Below, piece by piece: positions 34,118-43,914 of a stretch of 64,000 nt of DNA. The notes below the pieces were generated by a model. It searched no databases. It was not told where the DNA came from and saw only the letters and a list, made by a program, of their open reading frames with translations. The translations under genes and the position numbers were made by a program. Position 1 is the stretch's first letter. Every line of letters starts with the position of its first letter. The stretch comes from Undibacterium sp. (GTDB lineage Bacteria > Pseudomonadota > Gammaproteobacteria > Burkholderiales > Burkholderiaceae_D). Location: positions 1 to 64,000 of the forward strand of contig JAUSNO010000017.1 of NCBI GenBank assembly GCA_030645915.1, written 5' to 3'.

Positions 34118-36175
34118 TTAACTCAGCAGAGCAGAGAGGTCAGCAAGCACAAAACCGAATCCGGCCTCGCGCGCCAAAGTCTGCAGATCTTGTTCAAGAA
34201 TTGTGCGGTCTTGCTGACGCGCCCAGAACACCGGGCCGCCCTCCCAAGACGGAAAACCATAACCCTGAACCAACACCACATCGATATCATTAGCACGACT
34301 AGCGATGCCGTCGTTGAACAGCAGCGCCGCTTCATTAACCATGGCCAATAAGGCGCGACGCTGAATCTCGGTAGGGCTCAAACTACGACGATTGATACCG
34401 CGCTGCTGGGACGCCTTTTCTATGATGGCATGTACGATTGAATCGGTAAACGGGGTTTGTTTGCCACTCTCATAACTGTAATATCCCGAGCCACTTTTAC
34501 GACCCAGGCGACCTTGCTCGCAAAGATGATCAAGAATGGCAACGTAGCGCTCACGTTGGTCGCGAGTTGCAGTTTGTGCTTTGCGCATGCGCCAAGCGAT
34601 ATCCAGACCAGACAAATCAGCCACAGCAAACGGTCCCATGGCAAAGCCGAAGGCCTGCAATGCACTGTCCACGTCTTCTGGCCATGCACCATCTTCCAAC
34701 ATGAATTCACACTGTTTGCGGTAAGCATTGTAGATACGGTTGCCAATGAAGCCGAAAGCGTTCCCGGTAAGCACTGGTACCTTACGAAGTTTTTTTCCTA
34801 ATTCCATACCGGTAGCCAAGACGTCTGCACCGGTGTGCGCACCGCGCACCACTTCTAGCAATTTCATGACGTTAGCTGGACTGAAAAAGTGAAGCCCCAG
34901 CACGTCCTGCGGGCGTCCGGTGGCATTGGCGATGGCATCTACATCGAGATATGATGTATTGGTGGCTAATACAGCACCTGGACGTGCATGAGTGCCAATT
35001 TTCTTGAATACTTCCAGTTTCACGCTCATATCCTCAAAAACCGCTTCCACCACGAGATCGGCATCACTCAGCTGCACCCAGTCGATAGTACAGGTCAGAC
35101 GAGATTCATTGGCAGCAGCCACGTTGGCCTTGAGCTTGCCTGTTGCCACGCGGTGTTGATAATGCTCAGTTACGCGCTGCTCCCCACGTTGCAAAGCATC
35201 GATATGCTGCTCTAGCAGAATCACGTTCAGCCCTGCGTCAAGCATGCAAATGGCAATGCCAGCACCCATGGTGCCGGCACCAATCACCGCCACAGTTTGT
35301 ACCGGGCGCGGGGTTGCTTGCATCCCAGCTGGAAGTTTGGTCGCTTCTCGCTCAGCAAAGAATTGATGACGTAGCGCCCTTGACTGCGAGCTTCCTTGTA
35401 ACTTGAGGAACAATTCTCGCTCACGCTGGAGTCCAAATTCCAACGGTAAAGTAGCAGCAGATAATGCGTCTAATAATGCCGTATAAGCTGGCTGTAACTG
35501 CTGGCGTGGCGTCAGTTTTGTCCGCGCAATCGCGAGTCTCTCCTGCACAGCGGCAGTCTCAAGCTGACGGTCACGAGCTCGAGGTAGAGGAGTGGAATCG
35601 TTAATCAATTCGTCTGCCAATGCGTTGGATAGGTCACAGGCTGCTTCAAGCAAATTGTCCTTAACGACTTTATCGAAAAGACCTGAATCTGCAAGCTGCA
35701 GGCCAGTTCGAGGCTCGCCGTTTTGCATCATGGCCAGAGCTATTTCCAGGCCGGTCAGTCGCGGCAAGCGTTGGGTGCCGCCCGAGCCAGGAATCAAGCC
35801 CAGCAAGATTTCAGGCAGCCCAGCTTTAGCGCTCTCGAGTGCAACGCGTCCGTGGCAAACCAACGCAAGCTCTAGACCACCGCCGAGCGCTACACCACTC
35901 ATCGCGGCAACTACGGGCTTGCTACTGCTCTCCACGTGGTTAAGTAAGTTGGGCAATATTGGCTCTGCCATTTGTAACGGCTTACCAAATTCACTGACAT
36001 CAGCACCGGCACAAAAAGCTTTATCGTTACCTGTTATTACGATGCCGCGTACAGCTGGATTGGCATTGGCTGCGTTGAGCGCCTCCACAATATACTTCCG
36101 CAATGAATGACCCAAACTGTTGACGGGTGGATTGTTTAAGACGATGACGGCGATCGAGCCATGAAGTTGAAACAT
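34118..36175 (-). CDS. Fused enoyl-CoA hydratase / 3-hydroxyacyl-CoA dehydrogenase
   Basis: A 685-residue bifunctional beta-oxidation enzyme. The N-terminal crotonase domain (~1-190) has AFCAGADVSEFG, GGGLELALVCHGRVA and LPEILLGLIPGSGGTQRLPRLTG, with both catalytic acid positions in place. The NAD-binding dehydrogenase domain starts near 295 (VAVIGAGTMGAGIAI) with GLHFFSPANVMKLLEVV carrying the catalytic His, followed by GFIGNRIYNAYRKQ and the second C-terminal helical domain. The layout matches multifunctional FadJ/peroxisomal-type enzymes. It would hydrate 2,3-dehydroadipyl-CoA and oxidise the 3-hydroxy product. It lies between the CoA-transferase (23 bases) and the thiolase (27 bases). Confidence 0.93.
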   Translation of the reverse strand: MFQLHGSIAVIVLNNPPVNSLGHSLRKYIVEALNAANANPAVRGIVITGNDKAFCAGADVSEFGKPLQMAEPILPNLLNHVESSSKPVVAAMSGVALGGGLELALVCHGRVALESAKAGLPEILLGLIPGSGGTQRLPRLTGLEIALAMMQNGEPRTGLQLADSGLFDKVVKDNLLEAACDLSNALADELINDSTPLPRARDRQLETAAVQERLAIARTKLTPRQQLQPAYTALLDALSAATLPLEFGLQRERELFLKLQGSSQSRALRHQFFAEREATKLPAGMQATPRPVQTVAVIGAGTMGAGIAICMLDAGLNVILLEQHIDALQRGEQRVTEHYQHRVATGKLKANVAAANESRLTCTIDWVQLSDADLVVEAVFEDMSVKLEVFKKIGTHARPGAVLATNTSYLDVDAIANATGRPQDVLGLHFFSPANVMKLLEVVRGAHTGADVLATGMELGKKLRKVPVLTGNAFGFIGNRIYNAYRKQCEFMLEDGAWPEDVDSALQAFGFAMGPFAVADLSGLDIAWRMRKAQTATRDQRERYVAILDHLCEQGRLGRKSGSGYYSYESGKQTPFTDSIVHAIIEKASQQRGINRRSLSPTEIQRRALLAMVNEAALLFNDGIASRANDIDVVLVQGYGFPSWEGGPVFWARQQDRTILEQDLQTLAREAGFGFVLADLSALLS

Positions 36176-36198
36176 AGATGAGATTCTCTTTTATTGAG

Positions 36199-37419
36199 TC
36201 AGGTGATGCCAAGGTGGTGTAGTTCAGCGATTTCAGAATCTGAAAGATTCGTCATTTCGCCCAACACTTCATCCGTGTGCTCTCCGAGCAATGGAGGCGG
36301 ACGGCGATATTCCACTGGCGTTTGCCCTAGCTTGAGCGCGCTTGCCGGCACACTGACCTGACCTGCTGTAGGGTGCGTTAAATCCAAGCGCATTTCGCGC
36401 GCCTGCACTTGTGGATTGTCGAACACCTCAGCCAAGTCGTTGATTGGTCCGCAGGGAACGCCTGCCGTTTCCAGAGCCGTTATCCATTCTGCACGGGTTT
36501 TACGCAGCATCATCGGTTCCAGCAGGGGGACAAGTTCTGCGCGATTGCGCACGCGCTGAGGATTGCTGACAAAATCTGGATGGTCGGCCAAAGCGGCCTC
36601 ATTCCCTGCTTCAACGAACTTACGAAATTGACTATCGTTGCCACAGGCCACAATCACCCAGCCGTCCATTACCTTGAACACTTGATAAGGCACTATATTC
36701 GGGTGGGCATTACCCCAACGGGTAGGGGACTTACCAGTGGCTAGATAGTTACTGCCCATATTGGCCAACATCGCGACCTGAACATCGAGCAGGCATATGT
36801 CCAGATACTGGCCTTCCCCGGTGCGCTCACAGTGGTTCAGCGCGGCAAGAATCGCGATGGTGGCGTGCGCACCGGTAAACAGGTCGGTGATGGCGATCCC
36901 GGCCTTTTGCGGTCCAGCGCCTGGTTGACCATCGCGCTCGCCGGTAATACTCATGAAACCGCCCATTCCCTGCACGATGAAATCGTAACCAGGACGAGGT
37001 GCATAGGGTCCAGTCTGACCAAACCCTGTGATAGAACAATACACCAGACTAGGATTAATTATCTTGAGGCTCTCATAATCAAGCCCATAACGGGCAAGTT
37101 GCCCGACTTTATAATTTTCGACCAACACGTCGCACTGAGTAACCAACTCTCGCAGCAGGTTCTGCCCCTTGACGCTGGCAATATCTAGTGTGACTGAACG
37201 CTTGTTGCGATTAACGGCCAGATAATAGGCCGCCTCTGTTGTGTCCTGACCATCGACGTCTTTGGCGTAGGGTGGCCCCCATTGACGCGTGTCATCGCCG
37301 GTGTCGGGGCGCTCGATTTTGATAACGTCCGCACCGAGATCGGCCAGTGTCTGGGTGCACCATGGACCAGCCAGTACACGGGTCAGATCCAGCACGCGAA
37401 TGTGACTAAGGGCGCCCAT
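36199..37419 (-). CDS. Class III (CaiB/BaiF) CoA-transferase
   Basis: A 406-residue family III CoA-transferase. The N-terminus (LSHIRVLDLTRVLAGPWCTQTLADLGADVIKIERP) and VTLDIASVKGQ are family signatures. The catalytic Asp is expected in AGIAITDLFTGAHATIAIL. TRWGNAHPNIVPYQVF follows. These enzymes move CoA between carboxylic acids through an aspartyl-CoA thioester. In this operon the natural job is to turn adipate (or a similar diacid) into its CoA thioester, with succinyl-CoA as the likely donor. That makes activation ATP-free and ties it to the succinyl-CoA the pathway produces. Substrate assignment is by context only. Confidence 0.9.
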   Translation of the reverse strand: MGALSHIRVLDLTRVLAGPWCTQTLADLGADVIKIERPDTGDDTRQWGPPYAKDVDGQDTTEAAYYLAVNRNKRSVTLDIASVKGQNLLRELVTQCDVLVENYKVGQLARYGLDYESLKIINPSLVYCSITGFGQTGPYAPRPGYDFIVQGMGGFMSITGERDGQPGAGPQKAGIAITDLFTGAHATIAILAALNHCERTGEGQYLDICLLDVQVAMLANMGSNYLATGKSPTRWGNAHPNIVPYQVFKVMDGWVIVACGNDSQFRKFVEAGNEAALADHPDFVSNPQRVRNRAELVPLLEPMMLRKTRAEWITALETAGVPCGPINDLAEVFDNPQVQAREMRLDLTHPTAGQVSVPASALKLGQTPVEYRRPPPLLGEHTDEVLGEMTNLSDSEIAELHHLGIT

Positions 37420-37521
37420 AATCTTGGTTCCATGTTATGCGAGCAGGCAAAGTCATTGTCTGACAAACGTTTGTTAAGGTTTGTATCAGCTGTATCGTGA
37501 TGATGTCAGTTTGATTGTCCA

Positions 37522-38682
37522 TCAGTTTTGGCGCATCAGGTGCTTGCCGATGATCAGTTGCTGAATCTGAGTGGTACCTTCATAGAGGCGCAATAGACGT
37601 ACATCGCGATAAAAGCGTTCAACCTTATATTCGTTAATGTAACCCGCACCACCATGAATCTGTACGCCACGATCGGCTACCCGTCCCACCATTTCGGTAG
37701 TGAACATTTTTGAACAAGAAGCCTGCATACTCACTTCAGGATCGGTGATCCCAAACGGCTTCGCATCGTAACAACGGGCTGCGGCCTGCACCAACGACCA
37801 TCCCGCCATTAATTCGGCCTTACTGTCGGCCAGCATCGCCTGCACCAGTTGAAAATCACCAATACGTTGGCCGAACTGCTTACGCTGTTGAGCATAAGCG
37901 ATACTTTCTTGCAAAATACGACTGGCCATGCCACATGCTAAAGCGGATACATGTAGACGGCCACGGTCTAGCACCTTCATCGCGGTCTTGAATCCCTTGC
38001 CTGGCACACCACCAATGATGTTAGTGGACGGCACGCGCACGTTATCCAGATTGACATCACACGTCTTGGTTCCGCGCTGCCCCATTTTTTTATCAGATTT
38101 CCCCAAAGAGAGACCCGGTAAATCAGCTGGTACGATGAAGGCGGAAATTCCACCAGCGCCCGGTCCATCGGTTCGCGCCATCAAGGTGAAAGCACCGGCC
38201 CGTGGCGCGTTGGTGATATAACGCTTGTTGCCGCTCAATAAATAATCATCACCATCTTTCTCGCCGCGGGTCTTAAGTGCAGATGCGTCCGATCCGGCAT
38301 CCGGCTCTGTCAATGCAAACGAAATCATCAACTCACCGCTGGCGATTTTTGGCAGATACTCCGCTTTCTGTGCTTCGGTGCCATCCATCAAAATACCCTG
38401 AGAGCCGATTCCTATATTGGTGCCGACCACAGAGCGAAATGCCAATGCGGTATGACCTAATTCGTAGGCCACTTCACACTCCTGCGCTATCGAGAGTCCA
38501 ATGCCACCATATTCCTCCGGGATGGACAGGCCAAACAAGCCCAATTCTTTCATATCGTCGATGATGTCGTCGGGCACCAAGTCATGTTCTTCAACGTAAT
38601 TTTCAGCAGGAACCAGACGCTCCGCAATAAAACGTTGAACACTGGATTTGAGTAGTGAGAAAGTTTCTTGATCTAATGACAT
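37522..38682 (-). CDS. Acyl-CoA dehydrogenase
   Basis: A 386-residue flavoprotein dehydrogenase. The N-terminal helical domain is followed by SFALTEPDAGSDASAL and GNKRYITNAPRAGAFTLMART (FAD/substrate strands). YAQQRKQFGQRIGDFQLVQ and QIHGGAGYINEYKVERFYRD follow, and the catalytic Glu sits in LRLYEGTTQIQQLIIGKHL. It introduces the 2,3 double bond into the acyl-CoA, here probably adipyl-CoA, passing electrons to the ETF encoded in the neighbouring operon at 45.4-47.1 kb. It is flanked by the CoA-transferase and aldehyde dehydrogenase genes, same strand, gaps of 102 and 71 bases. Confidence 0.94.
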   Translation of the reverse strand: MSLDQETFSLLKSSVQRFIAERLVPAENYVEEHDLVPDDIIDDMKELGLFGLSIPEEYGGIGLSIAQECEVAYELGHTALAFRSVVGTNIGIGSQGILMDGTEAQKAEYLPKIASGELMISFALTEPDAGSDASALKTRGEKDGDDYLLSGNKRYITNAPRAGAFTLMARTDGPGAGGISAFIVPADLPGLSLGKSDKKMGQRGTKTCDVNLDNVRVPSTNIIGGVPGKGFKTAMKVLDRGRLHVSALACGMASRILQESIAYAQQRKQFGQRIGDFQLVQAMLADSKAELMAGWSLVQAAARCYDAKPFGITDPEVSMQASCSKMFTTEMVGRVADRGVQIHGGAGYINEYKVERFYRDVRLLRLYEGTTQIQQLIIGKHLMRQN

Positions 38683-38753
38683 AATCTAAATTTTTTAGTA
38701 AATGCTAAATGTCTATCCTGCATTTTGCATGCTCGGATAAAATTTCGAGTGAG

Positions 38754-40184
38754 TTAATTAAGCTGAGTCACAAATTTAGTCGTGAGGTATCCGTCGAAGG
38801 TCTCAATACCTCCCTCACTACCGTAACCACTTTCCTTGATACCGCCGAATGGTGTTTCAGCAACCGCCAATCCCAAATGATTGATGGACACCATGCCTGC
38901 CTCAAGCCCACGCGAGATGGCATGCGCGTTCTTGTTAGAGCTAGTGAACGCGTAAGATGCCAGGCCAAATGGCAAACGGTTAGCGCGCTGCAAAGCCTCC
39001 TCAACCGTTTTGAAACGTACGATACCAGCCATCGGCCCAAACGGTTCTTCGTTCATAAACCGGGAATCTTCCGGCAAATTTGTAATGACTGTTGGTGCAA
39101 AAAAATTACCGTCGCCCTGTAAGACATGGCCACCCGTCAGGATGTCGGCACCACATTGCCGCGCGTCCTCGACAAATCCTTCCATCGCTTTAACACGGCG
39201 GCGTTGTGCTAGTGGTCCCATCCGTGTATCCGGATCCAAACCGTCACCCACTTTCAAGGATCGGGCTTTTGCGACAAAACGCTCGACGAACCGGTTATAA
39301 GCACCGTCCTGGACAAAAAATCGGGTTGGCGAAATACAGACCTGTCCAGCATTGCGAAACTTGAAGCCAGCTAAAATATCCGCGGCATTGTCGATATCTG
39401 CGTCATCACACACGATCACCGGCGCATGCCCCCCCAGCTCCATAGTGCAGCGCTTCATCAGTGAACCCGCTAAAGCGGCCAACTGCTGGCCCACTGGCGT
39501 TGAGCCTGTGAATGAAATTTTGCGCACTACCGGCGACCTGATCAAATGATCCGAGATCATCCCCGAATCACCTGAGACGAGGTTAAGCACACCTGCAGGC
39601 AAACCGGCATCATGGAACAGCTGAGCGATTGCGAGCACTGCGCTAGGCGTGTCACTTGAACCCTTAAGTATCACTGAGCACCCCGAACCCACTGCCGCCG
39701 CCACCTTACGAAAGGCTTGGCTAAAAGGGAAATTCCAGGGTGAAAATGCTACGCAGACACCAATAGGCTCACGTAATACCGTCTGTTGCACCTGACTGTT
39801 GCGTGCGGGAATAACACGACCATAGATGCGACGGCACTCCTCTGCATGCCAGTCTGCATGTTCAGCGCAGACTGTTACTTCTCCCACTCCTTCAGCAAGC
39901 GGTTTACCTTGCTCTAATGTGATGTTGCGACCAATAGTGGGGGCACGCTCACGCATGAGTTCCCCGACCTTGCGCAAAATCTGGCTACGCAACATCGGAG
40001 AACTGTGACGCCAAGACTCAAAAGCACGTTGAGCACTCGACAACGCCTGGTCCAAATCGGCATGAGTTGCGTGAGGCAGCTTGCCTATCGGCAGGTTCGT
40101 AGCAGGATTGAGCACATCTTGCTCGAACCGGCCACCACCTTGGACGAAGGTGCCATCAATATAAAGACTGAGTTCTGGATACAT
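38754..40184 (-). CDS. NAD(P)-dependent aldehyde dehydrogenase, ChnE-like role
   Basis: A 476-residue aldehyde dehydrogenase of the succinate-semialdehyde type. [22 protein letters not shown] is the cofactor-binding segment, [12 protein letters not shown] the Rossmann turn, [11 protein letters not shown] carries the general base Glu, and [14 protein letters not shown] the catalytic Cys. [13 protein letters not shown] near the C-terminus is conserved. In the model cyclohexanol pathway ChnE oxidises 6-oxohexanoate to adipate. Position between the alcohol dehydrogenase (18-base gap) and the beta-oxidation genes fits that step exactly. The family alone would also allow succinate semialdehyde or other substrates. 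Confidence 0.92.
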   Translation of the reverse strand: MYPELSLYIDGTFVQGGGRFEQDVLNPATNLPIGKLPHATHADLDQALSSAQRAFESWRHSSPMLRSQILRKVGELMRERAPTIGRNITLEQGKPLAEGVGEVTVCAEHADWHAEECRRIYGRVIPARNSQVQQTVLREPIGVCVAFSPWNFPFSQAFRKVAAAVGSGCSVILKGSSDTPSAVLAIAQLFHDAGLPAGVLNLVSGDSGMISDHLIRSPVVRKISFTGSTPVGQQLAALAGSLMKRCTMELGGHAPVIVCDDADIDNAADILAGFKFRNAGQVCISPTRFFVQDGAYNRFVERFVAKARSLKVGDGLDPDTRMGPLAQRRRVKAMEGFVEDARQCGADILTGGHVLQGDGNFFAPTVITNLPEDSRFMNEEPFGPMAGIVRFKTVEEALQRANRLPFGLASYAFTSSNKNAHAISRGLEAGMVSINHLGLAVAETPFGGIKESGYGSEGGIETFDGYLTTKFVTQLN

Positions 40185-40203
40185 TTTTGTTTCCTTGCAA
40201 ATG

Positions 40204-41256
40204 TCAGGGGATGAGAACCGTGCGACCGATCACTTTGCCATGATGGAGATCGGCCATAGCAGCGTTAATCTCCGCCATAGGACGACGGGTCACAGGAATA
40301 GCTTTCATACTTGTTCGTTTAACCAACTCGACTAGCTCGCGCAACTCAAGCAGCGAACCAACATAACTTCCTTCGATAGCCAAAGGGCGCATGGGAATTG
40401 GTAATAGCGGCATCGTGATATCCCCGCCCATCAGTCCGCAAATAACAATATGCCCGCCTCTTGCGCTGCAGGCGATGCCGAGCGTCACGGTTGGTGTGGC
40501 ACCCACCAGATCTAGCACAGCACGCGCACCACCATCGGTGGCTTGAATAATCTGCTGAGCCGCATCTGCGTCCTTAGCATCAATTACGGCCAAAGCACCT
40601 GCAGCCAACGCGGCTTCGCGCTTGCTTGGTTCGATATCGACAACGATGGCTCCTTTACCGCCCAAGGCTTTCAGCACTTCAATCGCCATTAAACCTAAAC
40701 CACCCGCGCCAATGATGACCACTGGCCCCTCATGTATGCGATTGCCCAACTTGTTAATGGCACTGTAGGTTGTAACACCAGCGCAGGCAAGAGGCGCGGC
40801 CTCCGCATAGTCAAGGTCACCGATATCTACTAAATAACGAGGATGAGGTACGATCACGTACTCGGCAAATCCACCTGCACGTACTATCCCCAAGGCTTGA
40901 CCTTTATTACAAATATTTTCTTCCCCACGTTGGCAGGTTGCGCATTCTCCGCAACCTATCCAAGGATGAACGAGGCTGCGCATACCTACCTTTATCTCAC
41001 CCGCATCACTACCTGCGGACACAACTTCACCACAGATTTCGTGGCTAAGCGTCATAGGTGGTTTAATACCCCGGTCCGCGAGCATCAGTTTTTTTCCTCC
41101 ACCCAAGTCGTAATAACCGTCCCATAAATGTAGATCCGTATGACACAAACCAGCGGCTCTCACACGCACGAGAACTTCGGTACCTTGCGGCTGGGGAATC
41201 TGTTTTTCTACCAGCTCCAAGGGCTGGCCATGGTTCATGACGCAATAACAATGCAT
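40204..41256 (-). CDS. Zinc-dependent alcohol dehydrogenase, ChnD-like role
   Basis: With ATG 41254-41256 this is 350 residues. The longer frame to 41343 adds residues unlike any dehydrogenase. Catalytic zinc ligands are Cys in [10 protein letters not shown] and His in [10 protein letters not shown]. The structural zinc is held by [15 protein letters not shown], and the cofactor fold by [16 protein letters not shown]. It belongs to the medium-chain MDR superfamily. In the chn pathway ChnD oxidises 6-hydroxyhexanoate to the aldehyde. Location between the SDR and aldehyde dehydrogenase genes supports that. A 140-base gap separates it from the SDR gene. Confidence 0.9.
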   Translation of the reverse strand: MHCYCVMNHGQPLELVEKQIPQPQGTEVLVRVRAAGLCHTDLHLWDGYYDLGGGKKLMLADRGIKPPMTLSHEICGEVVSAGSDAGEIKVGMRSLVHPWIGCGECATCQRGEENICNKGQALGIVRAGGFAEYVIVPHPRYLVDIGDLDYAEAAPLACAGVTTYSAINKLGNRIHEGPVVIIGAGGLGLMAIEVLKALGGKGAIVVDIEPSKREAALAAGALAVIDAKDADAAQQIIQATDGGARAVLDLVGATPTVTLGIACSARGGHIVICGLMGGDITMPLLPIPMRPLAIEGSYVGSLLELRELVELVKRTSMKAIPVTRRPMAEINAAMADLHHGKVIGRTVLIP

Positions 41257-41396
41257 AGGATGTCTCGTAATTGAATAAAGGAGATTCGAGTTACTCAGGT
41301 CAAACAATTGACAATAATCATCAAGCGAAAGCGACCGGAGCAACTCTTCTACAATGGCAGTATTGGCCTCTTTGCGTAGGCCTGAAAGTTTTTTAA

Positions 41397-42149
41397 TCAG
41401 TTAGCGGTGTAACCGCCATCGACCACCAATTCGGCACCGTGTACGAAGGATGATTCATCTGACGCAAGGAACAAAACAGCTTGAGAAACTTCAATTGGCT
41501 GTGCCGGACGGTTGAGAAGCGTCGCTCCCAACAGAGCTGGACGAATGGCAGGGTCGGCGAGCATGTCTCTGGTCATTTGTGTCTCAATGACACCAGGATG
41601 GACTGAGTTAACACGAATATTGAACGGTGCTAAATCAACTGCACAGGACTTGGTAAACAAACGCACAGCGCCTTTGGATGCTTCATAAGCACTTGCACCG
41701 GGAGCACCGACTAGGCCATAAATAGACGATACATTGATAATATTTCCTCTGCCGGCCTTTTGCATGAATGGAATGACGGCACGGGTACCTATAAAGACAC
41801 TACGTGCGTTGACGTCGAAGGTACGATCCCAGTCATCATTGGTAGTGTCTTGTACAGGTTTCAGTATCAAAATACCTGCGTTATTAATCAGCACATCAAT
41901 ACGGCCAGCTTTTTCAATGATCTGGCTCACGGCAGCGTTCCAGTCAACCTCTTTGGTTACGTCTAATTTCAGGAAATCAGCCTTGCCTCCATTTTTGCAA
42001 ATACTCTCCACAGTAGCTTGGCCTAATTCAATATTCATGTCAGCCACGAATACCCATGCGCCTTGTGAGGCGAGCAATTCGCTGTGCGATTGCCCCATGC
42101 CCATTGCGCCGCCGGTCACCAGAATTACTTTATCTTGTACACGTTTCAT
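41397..42149 (-). CDS. Short-chain dehydrogenase, cyclohexanol-dehydrogenase-like role
   Basis: A 250-residue classical SDR. The cofactor loop is VTGGAMGMGQSH, with the NNAG motif in LINNAGIL. The catalytic set is Ser in INVSSIYGLVGAPG and YEASKG (Tyr-x-x-x-Lys). The C-terminus (ASDESSFVHGAELVVDGGYTAN) is typical. It would oxidise the ring alcohol to the ketone that the adjacent Baeyer-Villiger enzyme uses, the ChnA step. An AAAGAGA ribosome site precedes the ATG. It lies 48 bases downstream of the monooxygenase gene. SDR substrates are hard to predict, so this rests on context. Confidence 0.9.
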   Translation of the reverse strand: MKRVQDKVILVTGGAMGMGQSHSELLASQGAWVFVADMNIELGQATVESICKNGGKADFLKLDVTKEVDWNAAVSQIIEKAGRIDVLINNAGILILKPVQDTTNDDWDRTFDVNARSVFIGTRAVIPFMQKAGRGNIINVSSIYGLVGAPGASAYEASKGAVRLFTKSCAVDLAPFNIRVNSVHPGVIETQMTRDMLADPAIRPALLGATLLNRPAQPIEVSQAVLFLASDESSFVHGAELVVDGGYTAN

Positions 42150-42197
42150 GATTTGTCTCTTTAGTTTAGTTATGTTAAAAAATATTTAGCGCAAAAA

Positions 42198-43793
42198 TTA
42201 CTGGAGTACGAAGCCTTTGTAGCCATGGTTTTTGACATCCGAGAGTTGCTGCCGGTAAGCGCCCAGTCCCGCCATGTAGAAGTACACGGTGTTGGTTTTT
42301 CCAGGAATGTTGGCACCAAAAATCCAGGAGTCAGCCTTCGGGAACAAGGTCATATTGGCGATGTCTTGGCAGGTTTTTGTCCAACTAAGCTCTGCTTCGG
42401 CAGTCGGCTCTACCGTTTGAATGCCCTTAGCATTGACATCCTGAATCAGTTCGCTGATCCATTCGACCTGACTTTCGATCGTAGGAGGCAGATTGGTAAA
42501 AGGACCGTTAGGACCTAAGATCATGAACATATTGGGATAGTTAACATTCATGACACCCAAATAGCTGGTCGGACCATTTTTCCAATGATCCTGGATCGCC
42601 AACCCTTGGCGGCCACGGATATCAATTTTCGTGTAATTACCATCAACCGCATCAAAGCCGGTAGCAAAAATAAGCATATCTAACTCATGCTCAACACCGT
42701 CGGCAGTTTTCACACCTTTAGGTGTAATCTCCATAATCGGGTTAGCTTTGACATCCAGCAATTGGACATTTGATCGGTTGTAGGTCGCGTAGTATCCGCT
42801 GTCACAAAGTGGACGCTTGGCGTAGAGATCATGCGGCGTAAGCTTACGTGCAGTCTCCGGATCTTTGACGATCTCTGAGATTTTTGAGCGAATGAAATCC
42901 TGTGCTGCCTTGTTGGCTTGTTCATCTACCGCGATATCAGAAAAAGTCTCAAACATAAAACGGAATCCGCCGCCGTTTTCCCAAGCTTTTTGGAAAATAG
43001 CCTGACGTTCTACTTCGGACACACTCATGGCTGGCAATGTGCTCTCCGCGAATCCAAACGCGACCATAGAAGCTTTTACCTGATCCCAAATCTGGTCGTA
43101 ATTTTTCTTGATCTCGCTCACATACTCATGGGAAACAGGGCCATTACCCACAGGAACACTATATTGAGGCGAACGCTGGAAAACAGTCAGATGCTTAACT
43201 TTAGGAGCAATGGCGGTGATAACCTGAGTACCGGTAGAACCCGTACCGATGATGCCGACTCGCTTACCTTCAAAACTCACATTCTCTGGCCAGTTCGCCG
43301 TATGGTGCCACTCGCCTTGAAATGTCTCGAGTCCCTTGATCTTAGGGATGTTCGTGGCCGATAATAAACCTAGCGCTGTCACAAGATGTTTTGCCGTGAA
43401 CGCCTCACCGGCGTCCGTTTTTACCTCCCAAAGTCCTGTAGCTTCATTGAAGTGCGCCGCAGTAATACCGGTATTTAGTTGAATGTCAGACAGTAAATCG
43501 TGACGTTTTACAACCTTCTCAAGGTATGAGAGGATTTGCGGCTGGTTCACGTAGCGGGTAGTGATTTCCATTTCCTGCAGCAATTCTTTATCCCACGAAT
43601 AGCAGTACACGAAACTCTCTGTATCAGACAAGGCACCTGGATAGCGGTTCCAGTACCAAGTTCCGCCAATACCACCCGCCTTGTCGAAGAGACGAACCTT
43701 AAGCCCTTGCTCATCACGCAGTTTTTTTAACGTATACAGGCCGCCAAAGCCAGCGCCCACGACAATAGCGTCATAGTGTGTTGTTGCTGTCAC
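42198..43793 (-). CDS. Baeyer-Villiger monooxygenase (cyclohexanone monooxygenase-like)
   Basis: A 531-residue class B flavin monooxygenase. The FAD-binding loop is IVVGAGFGGLYTLKKL, the NADPH-binding loop is GIIGTGSTGTQV, and between them is the diagnostic Baeyer-Villiger motif FxGxxxHTxxWP (FQGEWHHTANWP). Later blocks include LIFATGFDAVDGNY. The GTG at 43791-43793 is chosen because AAGGAG lies 8 bases upstream. An open frame extends 8 codons further but would pass through that ribosome site. Length is near the 540 of Acinetobacter cyclohexanone monooxygenase. It inserts oxygen next to a ring ketone to give a lactone. The preferred ring size is unknown. Confidence 0.95.
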   Translation of the reverse strand: MTATTHYDAIVVGAGFGGLYTLKKLRDEQGLKVRLFDKAGGIGGTWYWNRYPGALSDTESFVYCYSWDKELLQEMEITTRYVNQPQILSYLEKVVKRHDLLSDIQLNTGITAAHFNEATGLWEVKTDAGEAFTAKHLVTALGLLSATNIPKIKGLETFQGEWHHTANWPENVSFEGKRVGIIGTGSTGTQVITAIAPKVKHLTVFQRSPQYSVPVGNGPVSHEYVSEIKKNYDQIWDQVKASMVAFGFAESTLPAMSVSEVERQAIFQKAWENGGGFRFMFETFSDIAVDEQANKAAQDFIRSKISEIVKDPETARKLTPHDLYAKRPLCDSGYYATYNRSNVQLLDVKANPIMEITPKGVKTADGVEHELDMLIFATGFDAVDGNYTKIDIRGRQGLAIQDHWKNGPTSYLGVMNVNYPNMFMILGPNGPFTNLPPTIESQVEWISELIQDVNAKGIQTVEPTAEAELSWTKTCQDIANMTLFPKADSWIFGANIPGKTNTVYFYMAGLGAYRQQLSDVKNHGYKGFVLQ

Positions 43794-43914
43794 AGTACAT
43801 CTCCTTGTTACGGCCACGGCTTCCTGATGCGAAGACCCTGGCTCGCTAATAATTATTAATAATGATGAAAAACCAAGAGCAATTAACGCTCACGGAAAAC
43901 TAAGAATTAAGCCG